From Funneliformis mosseae (lineage: Eukaryota; Glomeromycota; Glomeromycetes; Glomerales; Glomeraceae), in assembly GCA_910592005.1 (NCBI GenBank), contig CAJVPP010001723.1, positions 1 through 18,155 on the forward strand: DNA of 18,155 nt, written 5' to 3'. This document shows, in pieces, positions 9,421 to 18,155 of this stretch; the first letter of the stretch is position 1; each line of letters starts with the position of its first letter. Position numbers and translations under genes: made by a program. The notes below the pieces were generated by a model. The model saw only the letters and a program-made list of their open reading frames with translations, did no database searches and had not been told where the DNA came from.

Positions 9421-11327
9421 GCCAATATAGTTTTGATTAATTATTTAGTGAAATATCCTAATATAATATGTAAGCCAAATAATGTGACATCTACTCAAAA
9501 TATAAATAGTATTATATATATATATTAGTATTTTTATGTAATAAGAAATAAAATACAATTATTTAGAATGATAACTTTTTATTTAAAGTTTCATCTCAAT
9601 ACTTATCTAATTATTTTTATTTGCTTAGATTGTAAAAATTAATATGGTTAAAATGTACTTGCCAAATAAAAGAATTGGAATAGAAAAGAAAGAAAATTAA
9701 ATGTGATTATATTGTAAATTTTTACCATAAACTTTTTACACAAAGAGGTGTTATAAATCAAAAGATTGCAGTAGATAAAGAATTTGTTGAATAGGTTCTT
9801 ATTAATATTTCTTCACATATCATACTTTTTTTTAAAGATACATTTACCTTAATGGTGAGGTTTAGATGAAGCTATAATGACAAAGATCAGCTACTTGAAG
9901 TCTCACCGCTGATTAGGATAAGTGCAACTTTATTATATATATCTAACTAAGGGTTTTCATTTAATTTATAGTCTATTTCATCTGAGTTTGACCATAGGAT
10001 CACTCAATTAAACCCCTTTTAGATTTTCATATATCAAATTTAAATAAAAGACTCATTTTAGCCACAGTGATTAACAGTCACTATTTTTATTAATCTAATT
10101 TATAAGGTTTATCCTATCCCTATTAATAACTTCTAAGACTATAGAATCAGGTTCTTTACATAGATAGTGACTTAGTACTTATAGTATCAAATACATCCAG
10201 AAATTAAACCTGATCTCTACCACTAATGATAATATAATCTGATCTAAAACTGTGCAATGCAGTCTATTATTTCTAATACATTTTAGATCTACTAATTACT
10301 AATTAACTACTTCCTTACTCATGTAAGAATTTCTGAGTTTGAAGATGTGAGACAGTATCTATTACAGATCTATTAGTGAAGGCTAAATTTTTATTGATCT
10401 CTGACTCTATTTGTATTCACATATTTTTTAAATCTAGAATTTAGACATAACCAATATTAATTAACTAATCAATTAATCAGATTTTAATATATATTAGTCT
10501 ATACGCTTACGTATTCAGTTACAATAAATTTCTTATAAAAATCATCCAGTTTTATACTTCAGCTGAGATCTAAACTTGTAACTATTATAATGTAACTTAT
10601 AATAGGAACTCAGTTATTATTAGTTGAACTAAAGACATTAATCCCTCTATATATCATACTTTTATTACATCTAAATAATATAATATTTGTATAGATTATA
10701 TGAATAAATATCATAAAGATATTATTTTAAATAATTTTTTAATAAAATATTATATTATAATATAATTACTTAAATTATTAAAGTGTAAAGAATTACAAAT
10801 CAGCAAAAATCACAAATTTTATTTTTAAAAATAAAGATTATATCAATCTAACTGACTTTACTTTATCAAAACCAAATTCATCATTAATATCAACTTTTAA
10901 AAAGATTTCTATATTATGTAAATATATCTTTTTATTATATAATCTATATTATTAATTATTTTTATAAACTTATAATTAAATTTTAATTTAGAATATATTA
11001 CATTAGTTTGTTTAATAAATATAAATACCTACGTAAAAACTTAATAGAGTAATTAATATTTCTTATTGCTTAGATAATTTAATATATTTGTTCAAATAGA
11101 AGAAAAAATATTGTCTTATAAATTATTAGCAGAATAGGAAAAAATAGAACTTAGTCTTTTATGTTATCAAAATTCTTTTAGTATTAAGACGAATCATTTT
11201 GATTTAAAATCTAATAGTACTATTGTAGCATTATTATAGAATATAAAAAAAGAAAGAATGTTTAATTATATGTGTATATTTTACAAAAAAAAATACTAAA
11301 AGAAAATAAATAGTTTGTGAAAGTTCT
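9421..11327. other. Gene-free stretch with a less AT-rich patch at about 9840-10680
   Basis: No frame on either strand is convincingly open. The sub-region 9840-10680 is visibly richer in G and C than its flanks and has more C than G on the plus strand, which would fit minus-strand coding DNA. The longest clean minus-strand run (about 36 codons near 10330-10430, reading ESEINKNLAFTNRSVIDTV) matches nothing I know. GGTGAG (9854-9859) and CTCACC (9902-9907) form a loose inverted repeat. It is probably a decayed transposable element of unknown class. Confidence 0.35.
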
Positions 11328-11840
11328 GTGATAAAAAATAATACTGAAGAATCTCTATCAAAAAAAATTGTATATAATATATTTTATTATTCTCATATTT
11401 TATTTATTATAATATGTATTTTTTATTTAATAAAAAGATTTAATTTAAAGATATTAGATGCTTTTTCATTATTAAAAAATATGAAACTAGAAATATATCA
11501 AAATTTTCCTAAGTGTAAATATTATATTTAAGGTTGTTTAATTGTTGATGATGAATATTACTTTAAATTAAATAATAAAATAATTACAATTTGAGTAAAA
11601 GTAATAGTAAAAAACATTTTTAATTATAAATATTATAGTTGAATTTTGAAATTTTTTTATTATTAAATTGCTAAAATTAAAGGAATAGATACAACTCGTT
11701 CACTTTTAATTAATATTTTTGATAAAATTAATTATCATTATTCAAATTCTAAAAAGTCTTTAAAAGATTATAATAATATATATACTAATGATAATATTTT
11801 TAATATTGTATTTCTAATTTTATTTATCATTATTATATAA
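11328..11840 (+). pseudogene. Decayed unidentified frame (about 170 codons)
   Basis: One plus-strand frame runs from a GTG at 11328 to TAA at 11838-11840 with only four internal stops: TAA 11529, TGA 11592, TGA 11640 and TAA 11664. In DNA this AT-rich far more would be expected by chance. Recognisable-looking segments are NNTEESLSKKIVYNIFYYSH, FPKCKYYI, GCLIVDDEYYFKLNNKIIT and KIKGIDTTRSLLINIFDKIN. I do not recognise the family. The stops could be mutated Gln and Arg/Trp codons. Further frame scraps, such as NKDPALFTSVILTIILITSI near 11890 and ENVFLSD near 12125, suggest the original protein continued downstream. It has no intact start and is not functional. Confidence 0.5.
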
Positions 11841-12234
11841 AAAAAGAAAAAAATAAACTAAAAAAAAGATTTAAATTACTTTTATAAAATAAAGATCCAG
11901 CTTTATTTACTTCTGTTATTTTAACTATAATTTTAATTACATCAATTATATTATCAAAAAAATAAAGCCTAACTTAATTACTATTTATCTTAAAAAAAAT
12001 CATCATATAAATCTAATATTCAAGTAATAAAAAGTATAAAATTTCTTGATCTTATTAATTTTATATTTCCAATAGATCTTCTATAAAAGATTTATTATAA
12101 ATCTTTAATTAATGAAAAAGAAAATGTTTTTTTATCTGATTAAATGATTAAAGAAGTTTTATTGAAAAACATATTAATTTGTAAATTGATATAGAAAAAA
12201 CTACAATTAATTTTAATGAATTTTTGATAAATGA

Positions 12235-12237
<3 letters not shown>

Positions 12238-12271
<34 letters not shown>
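12238..12271. repeat. (TAT)n microsatellite, about 11 units
   Basis: An uninterrupted run of TAT/ATT triplets. It lies between two decayed elements and has no coding role that I can see. Confidence 0.85.
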
Positions 12272-12519
12272 TTATATAAATCTATAATTTTATAAATTTT
12301 ATTCATTTAAATATATTTACTATACTAAAAATATGCTTTTAATAAATATTTATCAATGGATATACATGCAAAATCTAAACTTTATATAAGATTTTGCATA
12401 GATTCGAGTTAATTTTAATTTTGATATAAATGACTTTTAATATAAAAAAAATGCTTATTCAATCTATAATTAATTGTAAATAAATAAGTTAAAAAAAAAT
12501 AAAAATAAAAATAAATGAC

Positions 12520-13445
12520 AAAAATTACAGTTAATTAATATATTAAAGTTCTTTTTATTATAAATTTCTTATATATTAAATTTAAATCTGGTAAATATAA
12601 TGACAAAAATTTAATTCGAATTTCTTTTACATTATAAATATTAAGTAAATGATATTCTTTATGTATAAAAACATTATCTAATACCAAAACACTATAGGAA
12701 TCTAAATATATATTTATTTTAAAAAGCTTTGATAAAAAAAATAATTTATAATAATATATATTAAAAATATTTATAAAAATAATAATACATATTAAAATAT
12801 GTTTAATGGATTTATTCTATAATATATTATTTCTTACAAACAAAAAATATGTATTTACATGCACATTTTCCTTTAAAATTTTATTTATAATATCAAAAAA
12901 GTATTTTTCATATACAGACTTATCAAAAAATACAAATTGTATTAAAGAATATTATTATTACATTCTATTACTAGTTTAGATAATTAAATATAATAAATAA
13001 GATTAATAAATAAATTGTTTATAACAATATAAGAATATTTAGAAAAATTCTTTACCTGTTTATAGATATAACCAAGGTAATGTATTACTTTCTAAATAGT
13101 ACAATAGTTAATATAATATCCTAACCATAATTTTATTTCAGATTATAATTTTCACAAATACCAATCCACTCTCTCTTTCAAAAGATTTTCTAAATATTTT
13201 ATATTATTAACTTTAAGTATTCTTATCTATTCTAATACTGAAGATAAATTTTCTATACATTTATATTTTTGAAATTTCAGAAAAACTCTAAAAACTAAAA
13301 ATTTACTAATATTAAGTTGCCTTACAATTACTTTACTTAAAAGTCCTTTTAGAGTCCTTTCAATTATTAATTAACAAATATGTTCATTTAATTTTATATT
13401 AGATATTATAGCATTATATAAAAAAAATATTAATTTTATTGTCTG
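12520..13445 (-). mobile_element. Decayed IS630/Tc1-type DDE transposase
   Basis: The minus strand encodes, in order, an N-terminal helix-turn-helix (LKGLLSKVIVRQLNISKFLV, about 13270-13360) and a second winged-helix region with VDWYL, SEIKLWLGYY and KVIHYLGYIYKQV (about 13060-13190). The DDE core follows: QFVFFDKSVYEK with the first Asp at 12922-12924, YSVLVLDNVFIH with the second Asp at 12676-12678, and FLSLYLPDLNLIYKKF at about 12565-12610. The second Asp and the position of the final acidic residue are 35 codons apart, as in DD34E enzymes, but that residue is now Tyr (12571-12573). The N-terminal part has many stops, while only one interrupts the 82 codons between the two Asp residues. 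It is dead because of the stops and the missing Glu. Terminal repeats were not found; the ends are approximate. Confidence 0.75.
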
Positions 13446-14654
13446 AAATGATATAATAATAAAATACAAAAAATTGATTGGCTAATATTATATATTTATT
13501 ATTTTTTCAATTTACTGATAACCTAAGAATCTGAAAATTTAATAACTATTTAGCAAAAATTTTACCAGGTGTTTTGTAACTTATGAAATTTATTATAACT
13601 AGTTAAAATAGATAAATTTAAATCCAGCTGAAATTATATATACAAATCAGACTTTTTTTCATAATATCATCTAATATGATAATTGAAAATTTTAATATAC
13701 TTATATATGATAACCTTATGATAAACATATCAAAATAAATAGATTACGCCCTTACTATTAATAAATCTTTTTTTTATTTGATAATTTATTTTCTAAAAGT
13801 TAATCAAACTCTGATTATAATCTTAAATTCAAATTTGTTATTCTTTAAATATATTCTAAAAAGAAAAGTAATTATTCTTTAAAAAGAAATAAGAAAATTA
13901 TTAAATAAAAAATAATACATTTAAATTTTATAATACCTTGCAGTTTTAAATTGTTTGTATAATATTAGAATAATTTTTAATATAGCTTATTATATTTTAA
14001 AATCTATTTAATGAACGTAATTATTTAAACTAAGACTAAAGTTTATTATAGAGTTATATATTTCAAATTCTATTTATCTATGATCACTTTCAAGAAACTC
14101 TAATTAGAAAAGTTAATAATAATAATACCTAATATACTTTTTTCATAATTATCCTTTTAATTTATATATTTATACTACTAGATTTTTTAGTGGTAAAAAT
14201 TATTTCTAGTCATAAAATTATATCTCTTAAACAATATCTTACAAAAGTAATTTATACAAAAAAAAAAAAGGAATAAACTATAAGATTTCTGATAATTATC
14301 AAATAGAAATAAATTAGACAGATTGATAATTTTATATAAAATACAATATCAATTTTTACATAAAATTATAGTTAAATATATTATAAATAGATAGATAAAA
14401 ATGATCAAATAAGTTAAGAAAAAGCTTATTATCAGTCAGAGCTATGAATTTCTTATTTTTAAAAGTAAGTTTAAAATTCTTATATTTGGTTAAATGATCA
14501 AATTAATAATAATAATCTTTATCTTACAGAAAATATGTAATAAATCTAATTTATGAGTTACTGGTATAATACTTTTTAGTCTAAATATAAGTTTTTGTAA
14601 TAAATTTGTAAAACTATTACTTGTCAATTATAACTATATATTAAACACAAATGA
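13446..14654. other. AT-rich gap with possible coding scraps
   Basis: No continuous frame is supported. On the plus strand near 13555-13690 short runs separated by stops (NFTRCFVTYEIYYN, then NPAEIIYTNQTFFHN) look more protein-like than their surroundings and may be fragments of another dead element. The rest shows only AT-rich, stop-dense DNA. Confidence 0.35.
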
Positions 14655-15350
14655 CTATATATTGAACTTACATTACAATTACAAAAAAATAAATGTATTT
14701 CAACAGTTAAAAAGGAAATTGTAATACAAACTTTGACAATTTTTAAAGAAAATAAATTCACATTATCATTTGAAGAAATTATTACAACTATTGAATCTAT
14801 AATATTTAAAATTAATGGTAAAGTAATAGAATTATATTTTTATTCTAATAATATAACTGATTTTATACAATATTTAGATTCAATTATTTATATTTATGAT
14901 AAAATATTAATTTCGCATGATAGTTATCATAAATTAACTAAGCCTATTTCAAATTTAATAAAAAATATATAATTAAAAAATACTAAAATAAAATTAAAAA
15001 AATAATGAAAAACTTATTCAATTAAAACATTTAATATTTATAATACTATTATTAATAATAATAATAAAAATCTATAAAATATTGATAGAATAGAATTTAA
15101 TGAAGAAACAGTAGGAAATTGTACTTATCAATCAATTATATTTTTATTAAATGTTATAATACCTATTTTAACTACTTTAATATCTCCTATTTTAAAATTA
15201 GTAATAAATTAATATAAAATTAAGTGGTAATAAAAAAATATTAGGCATAAACAAAAACATGTAATACTTATTATGTATATTCTTAATAATGGTAAAGCTA
15301 TTTAAATCCTATTTATTAATACAGGTAATTTTTAACATTATTTTATATAG
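14655..15350 (+). pseudogene. Decayed unidentified frame (about 230 codons)
   Basis: A single plus-strand frame is open for 105 codons from 14655 to TAA 14970. It then continues in the same phase, past stops at 15003, 15006, 15075, 15210 and a few more, to about 15350. Legible segments include KCISTVKKEIVIQTLTIFKE, FTLSFEEIITTIESIIFKIN, NITDFIQYLDSIIYIYDKIL, FNEETVGNCTYQSIIFLLN and RHKQKHVILIMYILNNGKAI. No catalytic motif or known domain is recognised; the last segment resembles the end of a transposase-sized protein, but that is a guess. Persistence of one phase over nearly 700 bp of highly AT-rich DNA argues for a real ancestral gene. A further open run at about 15525-15600 (KFVILVLELNVTTSNYFLF) may be its continuation after a frameshift. 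Confidence 0.5.
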
Positions 15351-16087
15351 TAATAATATTATTATTTTTAATTTTAATTTTAATTTTATAGTATTTACTT
15401 ATATATATGAAAAAAATCTTATAATTCTTTGTTTAATATATTAGAAAAATTTTTATATAAACTTAACAATTAAAAACTAATAAATATAAGGCTTCAAATG
15501 ATATATTTTAGCCTGTTAAATTATTTTTTTTAGATGATTGAAAATTTGTAATATTGGTTTTGGAACTTAATGTAACAACATCTAATTATTTTTTATTTAT
15601 ATTATAATTATTATAAAAATAAGCAATACAATATAATTAAAATATAGTTAAATTTAAAAAATACATATATTATTTTTTATTTATTATTATTAAAATGTAA
15701 TTTTTAATTAAACAATTAATATTTATTAAAATATAAAGCTTTTTCAAGTAATTAAGCAAAGTAATTAGATTTCTGATGAGTTATATCTTATGTTATAAAT
15801 TTTTGATATACTCTTTTAATGTTTATTTTATAAGCTTATTAAACAAAATGAGTTTACAAATAATATATAATCATTAATAATTATAGAAATAAAAAGATTG
15901 TATATTCTTTTTAAATTTACTCTTCTATTACAAAGAATGAAAAATGGAAATAAATATCTCTTATGGATTCTGACAAAAAAAGATATTAAAAGATTTTTGT
16001 ATAGTATATCTTTTTAAAGAATAATAAGCTATAAAAAGTCAAAATATTGAATAACTTTAATGTAAATTTTACCATTTTTATAGAATA
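15351..16087. other. AT-rich gap
   Basis: Apart from the short open run near 15525-15600 noted with the preceding fossil, I see no gene, repeat or RNA structure here. Confidence 0.4.
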
Positions 16088-16445
16088 ATGCATTAAAAAT
16101 CAATAACAGATGAAGAAATTAACCAGTTTGAGGTTAATGTAAAGCAATGAATTTATAATTTTTGTTATCTTATCATTAGTAGTTTGAATAGTACAAATTA
16201 GTAAGAAATAATGTATATACATACTGAAATTACCCTATATATGTATATATTTATTTAACATATATTTCAATTTATATGATATTGTTATATAAAAAAAGAC
16301 ATAAATGATGATGATCAAAAGGATGACATTGATTTCTAAAAAATCATATATATTTTATAAGTCTTCTATATTATCTATAGCATATATTTCTTTTATATAA
16401 TATCTTTTACAGTAACAATCATAAGTATCTGACTACCTCTAACTC
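16088..16445 (+). pseudogene. Decayed frame sharing its 3' half with the frame at 17986-18110
   Basis: One phase from about 16088 reads SITDEEINQFEVNVKQ, IYNFCYLIISSLNSTN, IMYIHTEITLYMYIFI and HIFQFI, then YCYIKKDINDDDQKDDIDF, with roughly nine stops. The segment Glu-Ile-Thr-x-Tyr-Met followed by an aromatic/His stretch recalls a recurrent Rhizophagus protein family, but I cannot name it with confidence. The acidic part is homologous, in the same phase, to the younger frame ending at 18045. It is non-functional. Confidence 0.4.
16280..16403. repeat. Diverged direct repeat, left copy
   Basis: This segment aligns with 17986-18110 from TATTGTTA through the Asp-rich coding part to the 9-bp units GTCTTCTAT, ATTATCTAT, AGCATATAT and TTCTTTTAT. 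Compared with the right copy it has T where the other has C and A where the other has G at most differing sites in the non-tandem part, so it seems the more decayed copy. The two copies flank the Tc1 relic. Confidence 0.75.
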
Positions 16446-16510
16446 TGGTTACAAGTAAATAAATTCAAAAATTTTTTTTATTTAAAAAATAAATAACCAA
16501 CTAACTAAAA

Positions 16511-17512
16511 TTAATACATTGTGTAGTTATCATTTGACTCTATAAGTGCAGCTGTATATCTTTTCATACTAGCTACTAAATTCGTGGTGAATACAGGTAA
16601 TAATCAGTTCCATTCTTTTATAAGTTCTCCTTTTAACTCTTTAATTGATCGAATTTTTTTTTTTGTATATTAATTTTTATTAACCTCCAAACATTTTCTA
16701 TAGGGTTTTGGTTTAGAGACATTAATGGCTAAAAAAGTACCTCAATGCTATTTTTTTCTTTCATTTTTTTGCAATTTTCAATTGATGCTTTAGACTATTA
16801 TTATCTTCTTGCAAAATCCAATCTATATTACCTTTACCAAAAAGTTTAAAGATAGAAGCTAAAAAATCCTACTTATAAATAGTACACATAAATTCAGCAT
16901 TAAGGTTCCTCTAAAAGTAAAATAGCTTACCAAATCCAGAAGCAGAAAAATATTCCTAAACATGAACTTTTGGTGGATGCTTAATAGAATAAAACACTTT
17001 TTTTCTATTAGGAAACTGCCAAATCTTTTTTTTTTGATGTATATAATTAAAATGTACTCTCATTTGTAAAAATAACTCAATTCCAATCAAAATTCTTATG
17101 TTTTTTAGCTCATTGCAACCTTTTCTTTCAATAGTGTTCTTTAAGTAAAGGTTTAAAATTTTCATTACTAAACTTTTCTCTAGACTTATAAAGACGTTGC
17201 TTTATTATTTCTATACTAAGCCCAATATCTCTTTCTTCCATTTTTTTTTTGTATTTAAATGGCTATTATATTATGTTCTTTTTCTACTATCTTTATAATC
17301 TTATTATCTTATTTTATGGATATTACATAAGGCCATCCTGATCTTTCTGAAGTATTTAGGTCTCAATTTTCATGATATCTTTTAATCTAATAAATAACTG
17401 TAGACTTACTACAATGTACCTATTTAGCAATAAATCTAAAACTAAACTTTGGACCAGCTGGATGATTATGTAAAAAGACAATTTCATATTGTTTCTCTAA
17501 AGAAAGTTCCAT
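16511..17512 (-). mobile_element. Decayed Tc1/mariner transposase
   Basis: Read on the minus strand, ATG at 17510-17512 begins MELSLEKQYEIVFLHNHPAG, followed by the DNA-binding region (CSKSTVIY, IKRYHEN, TSERSGWP). A frameshift at the A10 run (17241-17250) leads into ERDIGLSIEIIKQRLYKS. The catalytic core shows VIFTNESTF (first Asp now Asn, 17062-17064), then HPPKVHV followed by TAG where VWG is usual, ILQEDN (second Asp 16803-16805) and NPIENVW (Glu 16696-16698). The tail SMKRYTAALIESNDNYTMY ends at TAA (16511-16513). Length is about 334 codons, normal for Tc1. A second frameshift lies at an A7 run near 16751-16757. In the C-terminal two thirds all nine internal stops are TGA or TAG at sites where Trp is expected or plausible. 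The element is dead. No convincing terminal inverted repeats were seen. Confidence 0.85.
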
Positions 17513-18045
17513 TTTTCAAGCGAAAGTTTGATGATCATCTAAATTTTTTTTTTTGTATCATTGACACTTATAAATTGACAGGTGATCATGAATTATATTA
17601 CATTATATTTCTGGAAAATTTAAGAGGTAGTTATATAATAATTTTAGACGATCTCAGACAGTCAGATACTTATGACCGCTACTGTATTAAACCTTATAAA
17701 ACACCCTAGCAATAGGCTAATCGTGTAAGAGATCCTTTGCAAAAACTACTACTTTTTAAATAAGGATATAGTTTATATCATGTGTATTGCCTTTTCGCTT
17801 TCTTTGGATATTTAGAATCCAAAACATTTTATATTAATGATGAATTATTTGAAAATTACTTCAGATATCATAGGCCTAGTGTCCATAAGAGCCAAATGGC
17901 TATTTGTTTCAAATGCTAAAAATTGGTAAAGATTACTGAAGTAGAGTTTAGAAAGGAATATTATAGTAACTGGAAAAGATAGGCCTATTGTTACATGAAA
18001 GAAGACATAGATGATGATGATCTAAAGGATGACGTCGATCCCTAA
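17513..18045 (+). pseudogene. Partly decayed unidentified frame with CFKC motif and acidic tail
   Basis: A plus-strand phase from the Tc1 boundary to TAA at 18043-18045 covers about 177 codons. Five internal stops are present: TAG and TAG around 17707-17715, then TAA, TAA and TAG, all explicable as mutated Gln codons. Segments include FLENLRGSYIIILDDLRQSD, RVRDPLQKLLLF, GYSLYHVYCLFAFFGYLE, MAICFKC and FRKEYYSNWKR, ending in the acidic EDIDDDDLKDDVDP. The same phase stays open through the minisatellite to the window end. It is less AT-rich and less decayed than its neighbours. The open frame begins earlier, at 17449, but 17449-17512 is antisense to the Tc1 start and is not counted. The family is not recognised. 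Confidence 0.45.
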
Positions 18046-18110
18046 GAAATCATATATGTCTTCTATGTTATCTATGTCGTCTATAGCATATATTTCTTTT
18101 ATACAATATA
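17986..18110. repeat. Diverged direct repeat, right copy
   Basis: This is the partner of 16280-16403. It keeps GACGTCGATCCC where the left copy has GACATTGATTTC, so both CpG sites here are lost on the left. The tandem units GTCTTCTAT, GTTATCTAT and GTCGTCTAT are offset by one unit relative to the left copy. Confidence 0.75.
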
Positions 18111-18155
18111 TTTCTTTTATTTATTTTATTTTATTTATCTCATATATTTATTATA
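18058..18155. repeat. 9-bp-period minisatellite, eleven units, cut by window end
   Basis: From 18058 the sequence divides cleanly into 9-base units ending in AT: GTCTTCTAT, GTTATCTAT, GTCGTCTAT, AGCATATAT, TTCTTTTAT, ACAATATAT, TTCTTTTAT, TTATTTTAT, TTTATTTAT, CTCATATAT, then a partial unit. On the plus strand it reads without a stop as a Tyr- and Phe-rich three-residue repeat. The period and the GACATA core on the minus strand match the array at 1-90. Confidence 0.8.

Noticed and set aside
9902..10680. A long plus-strand coding frame through the less AT-rich patch
   Set aside because: About 30 stops in some 260 codons is no better than chance, even with Gln or Trp read at stops.
16956..17165. 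Minus-strand 69-codon frame beginning MKILNLYLKN
   Set aside because: It lies inside the Tc1 relic. Only its later part coincides with the transposase's own codons, and its start is out of phase.
17449..17512. 5' part of the plus-strand frame that starts at 17449
   Set aside because: It is the complement of the conserved Tc1 N-terminus, so the plus-strand reading there is a shadow.
1..18155. A variant genetic code with TAA/TAG as Gln
   Set aside because: Many fossils read well with Gln at TAA/TAG, but the intact kinase uses standard codons, stops at other fossils fall on Trp sites (TGA and TAG), and frameshifts are common, so mutational decay explains it better.
1..18155. A window-wide strand bias with C-to-T only on the plus strand
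   Set aside because: It fits the Tc1 and several plus-strand frames, but the plus-strand MULE has Trp codons turned to TAG, and the repeat pair shows both C/T and G/A differences.

Overview
The window looks like nuclear DNA of an arbuscular mycorrhizal fungus (Glomeromycotina, Rhizophagus-like). The evidence is a very AT-rich background, abundant poly(A)/poly(T) tracts, short GT-AG introns of 60-81 bp, a tyrosine-kinase-like (TKL) protein kinase of the type hugely expanded in Rhizophagus, an HMG-box remnant, and decayed MULE and Tc1/mariner transposases whose motifs match the families known from these genomes. The species call is an inference from recognised protein families; no database search was run.

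Layout. (1) Bases 1-2100 are AT-rich repeat DNA: a 9-bp minisatellite (1-90), a decayed MULE transposase (about 203-975) and a decayed unidentified frame (1361-1606). (2) Bases 2100 to about 8640 form a less AT-rich genic island: a possible small secreted-protein remnant (2793-2999), the only clearly intact gene (a six-exon kinase with a cysteine-rich N-terminus, 3525-5876), a minus-strand HMG-box-like gene broken by a one-base frameshift (7092-7408), and a cluster of inverted repeats (8029-8519). (3) From about 8640 to 18155 the DNA is again mostly AT-rich and full of dead elements: two unidentified decayed frames (11328-11840, 14655-15350), an IS630/Tc1-type transposase on the minus strand (about 12520-13445), a Tc1 transposase on the minus strand (16511-17512), a diverged repeat pair (16280-16403 and 17986-18110), a less decayed plus-strand frame (17513-18045) and a second 9-bp minisatellite running off the end (18058-18155).

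Functionally, only the kinase looks like a working protein gene. Everything else recognisable is inactivated. In the MULE the stops fall where Trp, Gln or Arg is expected, and in the C-terminal half of the Tc1 they fall at Trp sites, as expected from C-to-T and G-to-A transitions. The repeat pair shows the same kind of difference. This suggests a genome compartment decaying by cytosine deamination around a small surviving genic island. I found no CRISPR array, rRNA, tRNA or replication origin. I saw no clear new defence or biosynthetic system; the most unusual items are the kinase's multi-CxxC N-terminal region, the minisatellite family at both ends of the window, and the unidentified fossil frames.
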